From Oscheius dolichura (lineage: Eukaryota; Nematoda; Chromadorea; Rhabditida; Rhabditidae): DNA of 64,000 nucleotides. The notes beneath the pieces are model-generated. The model made no database searches and was not told where the DNA came from. It saw nothing but the letters and a program-made list of their open reading frames with translations. The position numbers were made by a program, and so were the translations under genes. This document shows positions 57,775 to 64,000 of this stretch, piece by piece. Location of the stretch: the NCBI GenBank assembly GCA_932521035.1, contig OW051497.1, forward strand, positions 1,488,001 to 1,552,000. The letters are read 5' to 3'. Position 1 is the stretch's first letter, and the number at the start of each line of letters is the position of its first letter.

Positions 57775-60685
57775 TCATGATTTGGCGTCCATCTCTATTT
57801 TCTGGGTTTCAAAATGTTCCCCAAGATGGTTGATAAGTTCAAGAAGCTCTACTGCCAAGATGAAATTATAGAAGACTACAGTAAGAAGAAAAACAATCAA
57901 CTTCAGACAAATAAATTTATAATACACACAAAAAAATAAGACCAGCAAGAAGAAAATGGCCCAGTGGAGGATGTTCCTCTGGAGGAAGAGCAGCATGTTT
58001 CCATTGTCCCAGGACCTCTTCTTTTGGGCTGAAAATAAAGAATAAAAAAGGAATTAAAGGTTTAAACTGACAACAAATGAGCCGACACGCTCCGAGGAAG
58101 GTAATCTGATCGTTGTTCTCGGTGTCCATGACGTGGTCGTAGAGGCACTGGGCAATGAGCGCGTTGTCCTCCTGGTGCTCGGCCTTGTCACACAACACGT
58201 ACACCTTGGCCTGTCGCTGCTTCTTGGCCCAGTGGAGGACGCGGAAGGACAGGTGCTTGTCCTCTCCGAGGGCTCGGGCCATCCAGGCAGACGCCACCAC
58301 AAAGCTCAGCTGCTCCCTTGTCCAGGTGCTGTCCCCCTCGGGCTTCTTGAACTCCTTGAGGACGTAGAAGGGGAAGACCGTCACCATTCCCTCGTCCATC
58401 TTTCCAGCCGGCTCATACTGAAATATAGACATTATATAGACCAAGAATACCAAAAATACCTTCTTGCCCAAATATTCTAGGTAATTCCTGACATTGCCAA
58501 CGGGAAAGTTGTGCCTGACCCCTGGCTTCTTCACGTCCTCCGACGAGGCCTTCTCTCCCGACAGCTGGCTCTTCGCCGTCTTCTGCTCGTTCGGACCGGC
58601 TCCAGCCTTCTCTCTCTTCTTCCACTTGTTCTTCTTGGCATCTGCCTTCTTCCACACGGCCTTCTCGGCTCCTCCGGCGCTCTTTCTCTTCTTCTTTTTA
58701 GCGGCTTTTGCCTCTTTCTCCTTCTTCTTGGCCTGTTCGGCCTTTGCCTCTTCTTCCTTCTCGTGTTCCGCTTCAATTCTTTTCCGTTCTTCTATCGTCT
58801 CAGCCGTAAAAAATGGCGACAAGAGATGGAAAGCCGAGTCCAAGTCATCGTGGCTTCAAAGGCACACAGCCAGCTGAAAACAGTATTACAGTACTATTCA
58901 TTAAGATACAAGAGAATACAAAATAAGAAAAATAAACAAACCTTTTTGCCCTCCGGCGGGCCAAGAATCGCATCCCAGAGCTTCTGGGCCTCCTTCTCCG
59001 CGCTGACCTTGTTGTTCTCCATGCCCTGCTCCACCTTGTCCACCGGAACCACTTCAAAGGCGGGGCTCCATCCTCCGTACATCTCGTCCAGGCTGGCATA
59101 TCTTTCGCTCATCTTGACACCCAAACAATCCAGGAGACTCGGCAGATAGGAGGTGTACATCAGATAGCGGACAGCTTTGAGGAATTCCATTGGGTTGACG
59201 TCCAGAATTTCCTGCACCAGCCGGAACAGACGCTCCAACTGGGGCATGGACATCGGGATCGCGTCGTAGACCGTCTCGATGGCAGTCAGCTCCAGGGGCA
59301 GGTGTTCCACGGGGGGCCTTCCTCACTGGCTCGAGAGCCATAATCTCCGAATCCTGTTGGGTCACGTCCAGCGGCAGGGGCACGTCCATCGGCTTCTTCT
59401 TGAAGTAGCAGAAGTAGAGAAGGACGCCGCCGATGACCAGGACTAGCACTCCGACAGCACTCATTGAGGCGAAAAACCACTCTCTAAAATGTTTGTTTGT
59501 AGAAGATTGGACGGGGAAAAACTGACGACTCGAGAATTCCATCTCCTCCGATACCGCTTTTTCCGTGTGCTCCGCTTTTTGACGGAGAAGGAGTAGTCAG
59601 AGGAGGGGGACAAGGGCCCGTCTTTACAATCTTGATACCATGAAGAGAATCCAAGCACCAACTATCTGAAATAGCCGTGAGTTTAAGGTAAATAACTACT
59701 GGAACTCACTGATATTGCCAGCAACCGTTGCTCCTTTCAAAAATCCCAGCTGCTCCTCTTTGGCATCCGTCAAATAGACACTGCCGTTGATGCTTGGAAG
59801 GACAGCACTAGCAGCTGATCCATTGACTCCCTTGGCAAGCTTCAAGTTGCCTTCCACCAGTTTACACAACTTCAACTGGCCCAGATTGGTAACTTCATCG
59901 TCGAAACGGCAGACTGAAAATAGGAAAAATTATCCAGAGGAGCAGGAGGTCTTATAAATGTGGATAGAGTCCACTGCTTGTAGCTGCCAGTACGAACTTT
60001 CAGCTAACTTCAACTGCCCCACTTGACGCTTGACGGCGTTTTCACCCAAATGAAAGAACACGAACTAACCAACACTTCCAGTAACATTTGTTCCACTCAA
60101 AAAGCCCAAGTCCTCTTCTTTGGGATCCATCAAGTAGACATTGCCGATGACCTTGGAGAGGACAGTACTGCCAGCCGATCCTTTGGCACCTTTAGCCAGT
60201 TTCAGATCACCTCCAATCAGTTTACATATTTCCAAATCGGTCAGATCAACGATTTCCTCGTCAAACATACACTCTGAGAATCATTTTGTTCAATAAAAAA
60301 AACAAAATAACCTCCGAATTCTTGAATATCCCTCGCCTTGTTCTTGGGATTCGGTAATTGTTGCAATTTCAGCACGACCGCATTGTCCAGAGTTGGATTT
60401 CCACGAACAACGAGAACAAAGAGAGTCAGATATATATGGTTCTTATTACCGCATCCACTGCCATATCTTTATCAGCCTCATCACCTAGATAGTACACATT
60501 TTAACTGAAATAAACAAAAACTAACAGATTCGACGAGATGTCTGTCTGACGAAGCGACTGATCAGCGACTGGTGGTGGGTGTCGTCGATTCCTGACAGGA
60601 GTGGCGGCGAATAGCTCGGAAGAGAGTCGGCGTCCATTTGAGCAGCCAGTAGAAAGAGACTGGGTAGCAATAAAAGCTGATACAT
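57775..60685 (-). CDS. L-domain-type transmembrane protein with Lys-rich coil, frame broken
   Basis: Minus-strand exons: 60685-~60527, an unresolved part to 60312, 60273-60070, 59914-59710, 59665-59527, 59483-58942, 58873-58460, 58417-58075 and 58028-57775. A signal peptide (MYQLLLLPSLFLLAA) precedes two paralogous units (CKLIGGDLKLAKGAKG; CKLVEGNLKLAKGVNG, each followed by YL-x-DxKEExLGFL). Then come a Pro/Ser linker, one TM (AVGVLVLVIGGVLLYF), a helical cytosolic block, an extreme Lys/Glu/Ala coil (KAEQAKKKEKEAKAAKKKKR) and two more hydrophobic segments near the C-terminus (WAIFFLLVLFFCVYY; LIVFLLTVVFYNFIL). Breaks: an extra base in the C4 run 59880-59883, an extra base in the G6 run 59311-59316, and an in-frame TGA near the start of exon 58873. 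Partly disabled, or sequence error. Confidence 0.65.
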
Positions 60686-61313
60686 TCCTGGAAAAAGCAG
60701 TCATTATAGAATTCTAGAAAGTCAACAAAAGTTGAAGAGTAGATAAAAAGAGAGAAGAGAGAAAGAACCGACTTCTCATGGTGAAGAAGAGAAGATCGAA
60801 TGACGACTGCTGCTCGTCCGTCTCTTTTACCGTATTTTACATGTTTCGGCTGTCGAACCCCGTCAAACAGCCTGGTTTCAGTCAAATTGGAGCAATTTTT
60901 CGCTTTTTGACCAGAATTTCGACAGAAAACTGCCACCAAATGGTCGAATGACCGGTAAACAACTGAAACCGCGTCTAGTTTTAGCCTAAGCTAATAGTTT
61001 AATTATTAGCAGGGAGATAGATCTTGGAGAATTTGCGATCCTCATCTTCTAGACAGATTGTGCGAATCACAGCCGTGGTAACGGGACGCGCGACATTAGG
61101 TCCACGGACCCCGTTTTTTGTACGGATTTGACGGATTGTAGGTGAAAGTGAGAGAAACAGGAAAATCGGACCGTCAAATTGTATCTCCCTGTTAAACCTT
61201 ATTCGTCCGTCGATTATCCAATACCAACGCGGTCGATAGCGGCCGGAGGCATACTTGTGGCTAGATAAAAATCACCGAACCAGCATGATCATCTATTATA
61301 TTCGGTATTACAG
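60686..61313. other. Upstream region shared by divergent genes
   Basis: No exon was recognised. It serves as the 5' flank of the minus-strand receptor and upstream DNA of the plus-strand exon at 61314. The ATG at 60685 lies 2 bases after TTTTTCCAG, so the minus transcript is probably trans-spliced. Confidence 0.55.
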
Positions 61314-61471
61314 AACTCTATGAGCGAGCAGACGTCATGGCCAGGGAAATGACTAGTTTCTCTATCGATGAAGTAGAAGGTACAGAAGAGAATATCGTCA
61401 CGCTAATGAAAATTTTAGACATAATCAGTAAGAAGATCTCTTCACTCTTCTTGCCATCAGAAGCACCATAA
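61314..61471 (+). CDS. C-terminal exon of unknown gene
   Basis: After acceptor GTATTACAG, a frame runs uninterrupted to TAA. It encodes LYERADVMAREMTSFSIDE, then EGTEENIVTLMKILDII and the end SSLFLPSEAP. It is helical and acidic and looks coding. No upstream exon was identified, so the gene is incomplete or a fragment. Confidence 0.4.
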
Positions 61472-61767
61472 ACAAGTTGCATATTAGGAGGTTGCAGCAG
61501 CAGCGTGATCTTCAGGTTGGGGTGTTGGCAGTGGCTGTGTGCCCAAGGTATACCACCTCACGGACCTCATTACGCTCCATGTAGATTTTCTTCCGTTCCT
61601 TTCTTTGTACATAGTGAAACGATGCCCACCCTGATATTTTAGTAATATAAAACGACAATTTTATTACTTTTTGACAATCTTTCTTCTATTCTGAACTCAT
61701 TATTAGGTGATGGAAAGGAATGGGAATCTTACCTCAATAATTCTGGCGTATTTCTCTTTCGTTCTAG

Positions 61768-62387
61768 GTCTTTTGTATTTCATTCCTTTGTGGTGCTTGA
61801 GATAGGACTCCGCGGAGCCACGCGCCATCACTTCTACGAGAACTCCCTTCAGAAGACGACTGTGAGGATTGTAGAGTCTGTTTTTTCCTATTCGTCGAAA
61901 AGAGCGCTGACAGTTTCTGAAAAAAATAGAGTGGATGTAAACATCGATATAGAGATTGCCCACTTGGCGATGAGAAACTTTCTCACAGGAGTTAAAGAAA
62001 TCCAATTGTGCATTTCAGTGCCGAATTCAACCACTACAGAATATATTCTCCTTTTCCTCATTTCAATTGTACAGGTTTCTCCGTGCATTCATCCTTTCCA
62101 AACATTCCTTTTTCTAGCTTCTTCACTCCGAAGCCTTGCCAAATCTTGACTCCTTTTCTGTATCTGTAACATTTGAAAACATATCCCCACCTTCCAACGA
62201 TACAGTAGCAGAGATGTTCCGTGACTCTAACCAGATAGTTATTCTGAGATGGTGCGAAACCCACCTACAAATATATAACTACGATGTGGAGCTTCCATCT
62301 AACCAAAGAGGAGTTTGTTACCTCAGTTTCATCCCCACCCGTGCTGATATTACTTTTAAGCGCTCTATTGCTGTCTGGCCTGAATAA
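61768..62387 (+). CDS. Unknown two-exon protein, 5' end undefined
   Basis: Exons 61768-62074 and 62118-62387 join CAG/GTTTCT...TTTCTAG in phase 0 and end TAA. The product contains FVVLEIGLRGATRHHFYENS, DVNIDIEIAHLAMRNFLTG, FSVSVTFENISPPSN, ILRWCETHLQIYNYDVELP and the end KRSIAVWPE. The alternation of strands and leucines recalls the C-terminal FTH/F-box-associated regions common in nematodes, but I cannot confirm that. No ATG precedes the first exon, so an upstream exon is needed. AATAAA lies at 62441-62446. Confidence 0.5.
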
Positions 62388-63524
62388 TGCCAGCAATTGG
62401 GCCTTACAGTTTCGTATAGGTCAATGCTTGTTGTGTAACTAATAAATGATGATTTGGGCTAAATAAACTGTTCCTGAAAAGGAAAGGATACTCCGTTTAC
62501 AAGGGATATGAGACACATTTTTAGGAGTACAAACAACGACTACGGTACAAGCCAATCCTTTAACCGGGTCTGATGGAAATTTCGCCAACGCTGTCGTGAC
62601 ACCGCCGCATCTGGTGATCACCACGGACTCTGATTATTATCTTTCCCAGTAATCACCATTGACAGCCGCCCCAGGAAGAATAGCTGTATCCACCAGCTCC
62701 AGGATTTTGGCTCCAGGCCTCTCTTTGTATGCACCCTTACCAGTATTGGAACCCACTTCTTTGCAAACCATTAGATGAGATGATTTGTTTTGAATTCTCG
62801 CTCGAGCTTCGATTTTACCAGAGCATTACTTGCGACCGTCTTCGACTGTTGGTCAACAAGTCATTTGTCACAACATGAAAAATATTGGAAAGCGACAAGA
62901 TCATTTTCAAAAGCAGTCAGTTATCGTCTCCGCTGTCTGCAATGCGGTCGACTATCGTCTTTTTGCTGTTTTTTACGGTATGTTTGCTACCTTTTGTAAC
63001 TTTTCGGCGGCTTTTTTACTGCTTTTTTGCTGCTTTTTCCTTTGTGCAGCGACATGCAAGCAACCCTTTGTTGAGCCGGCGCCTCTCATTCGAACCAGTA
63101 AATTTTGCTCTTTATGGCCGGGCGCTTCTAGTAGCGCGCGGTTGAGAGAGCGGGAAAGATGAAGACTGGAACATTCGAAAATGGCGCAACCATTTCATGA
63201 GATAGCGAGCTGCGCCTCGGCTCATTCGATGGCGCTTCTTGTCCACTGGATTTTGAGCTCGGATCCCACAACCCCACTTTGGGATATGCGCCACAGCGAC
63301 GAATTAACGGGGGTTTGACTGAATTTTGCCCACTTTCCATAACCAACCTGATTTGGTGAGTGAGTTGTCAAAATGGTTTCGCTTTTGATTTTGTCGAGAC
63401 TTGCGATTTTGACTAGCTTTCGCGGAAATCAACCTGCAGCCGGGGTTTTGGCCAATACAAATGGGGAGAGACCACTGGGTCGCCACCGTTCCAGTTGTTT
63501 TCTAATAATTATCTGTACTTTCAG
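62388..63524. other. No firm gene; upstream region of the last gene
   Basis: Open frames at 62790-63162 overlap in three phases and none has clear splice support. This may hold upstream exons of the gene starting before 63525. Confidence 0.45.
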
Positions 63525-63930
63525 GCATTTGCTACGGCTCAATTTTGGAGCAATTTTCTGGAAGATGGAAAGAAAGTGCTGAACGCGATCGAAGGAGAGA
63601 TGGAGACTGCCCTGGCCGGTTAGCCTAACCCCGTGAACAAGCTCTTCTTTAGCGCCCAAGGGGCTATAGCATGTATGTTTCAAATACGATGTCAATTATC
63701 TTCTTCAGGTGATTTGGAAAAGGATTTGAATACGATAATGAACAGCAACAGTAACCATCTTTTCTCTCACAGGCGTATTAGCCTGCCAGTTCCGAAGAAT
63801 GTGGATGACAAGAAGTGGCAGGCGTTTACTGCCCGACTCAAAGTCATCAACAAGGTCGATATTATACTGGACGGCACGATTATCACAAAATTGGGCCTGC
63901 ATCTGGAGAAGGGGGTTAAAGGCCTCGAAG
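63525..63930 (+). CDS. Unknown gene, two internal exons, runs off window
   Basis: Exons 63525-63618 and 63709-63930 join G/GTTAGC...TTCTTCAG in phase. The second ends GAAG/GTAGGC, so the gene continues past the window. The product reads AFATAQFWSNFLEDGKKVLN, GEMETALAGDLEKDLNTIM, RISLPVPKNVDDKKWQAFT and TIITKLGLHLEKGVKGLEG. Mostly helical, charged and soluble. The start and the family are unknown. Confidence 0.55.
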
Positions 63931-64000
63931 GTAGGCGAGTTCTGATGGAATCGCGCCACTGATGGGGATAGAGCTCAGCCTGGCTAACAAATTACTGTGT

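Noticed and set aside
58133-59149. Plus-strand Leu/Ser/Phe-rich frames
   Set aside because: Antisense of the Lys/Glu/Ala coil of the minus-strand gene, where such frames arise automatically.
48338-59914. Programmed +1 frameshifting as the reason for the repeated +1 breaks
   Set aside because: In the clearest cases (C4 run at 59880, G6 run at 59311, and upstream of CTVIKG near 53.41 kb) the shift must occur before any stop codon and at homopolymers or no shared motif. A common slippery signal is not visible.

Overview
The window looks like nuclear DNA of a rhabditid nematode, Caenorhabditis-like; the species cannot be named from sequence alone. Protein-coding genes are split into short exons by very small introns, mostly 34-45 bp where they can be measured. 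Introns start GT(A/G)AG and end in TTTTCAG, TTTTAG or TACAG. Several start codons sit 2-6 bases after such an acceptor, which suits spliced-leader trans-splicing. The gene families also fit: C-type lectin with CUB, receptor L-domain transmembrane proteins, and a peptide-receptor-like GPCR.

Layout. 1-11.3 kb is gene-poor. It carries two near-identical copies of a ~290 bp element (5.77-6.05 and 10.16-10.44 kb), a tRNA-like Pol III sequence and a chromodomain-like remnant. 11.3-18.3 kb has two candidate first exons and, at 17.1-18.3 kb, a clear orthologue of vertebrate TP53I11. 20.3-23.6 kb (minus) has a truncated lectin-family gene beside an intact CTLD-CTLD-CUB gene, with fold-back elements in and between them. 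27.2-30.8 kb (minus) is an intact rhodopsin-class GPCR. About 10 kb upstream of it shows no gene. 40.7-45.7 kb holds a small unknown gene with an inverted degenerate relative at 25.5-26.1 kb, a ubiquitin-like domain gene (minus) and a coiled-coil gene. 48-50.4 kb is a Gln/Pro-rich single-pass protein. 51.9-60.7 kb is a receptor cluster: a plus-strand multi-L-domain receptor, a VWA-domain gene beginning at its stop codon, and a convergent minus-strand L-domain receptor. Pieces of three further unknown genes lie at 61.3-64 kb.

Most striking observations. (1) The three genes at 48-60.7 kb need single-base (+1) corrections, or carry in-frame stops, at several separate places, while six other gene models elsewhere read cleanly. 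One break is an exact 13-bp tandem duplication, and two lie in homopolymer runs. This suggests a block of decaying or recently broken genes, or local assembly error. (2) The plus-strand receptor has a long cytoplasmic region built from a recurring helical module (W-Y ... I-H-T-x-V-x-E-Y ... L-W-E-x-[IV]-Y-x-K-C-K) that I do not recognise. (3) Several fold-back elements of different sequence lie inside or next to genes.

Exon boundaries were deduced by eye from splice consensus, reading-frame phase and protein continuity. No database search was possible.
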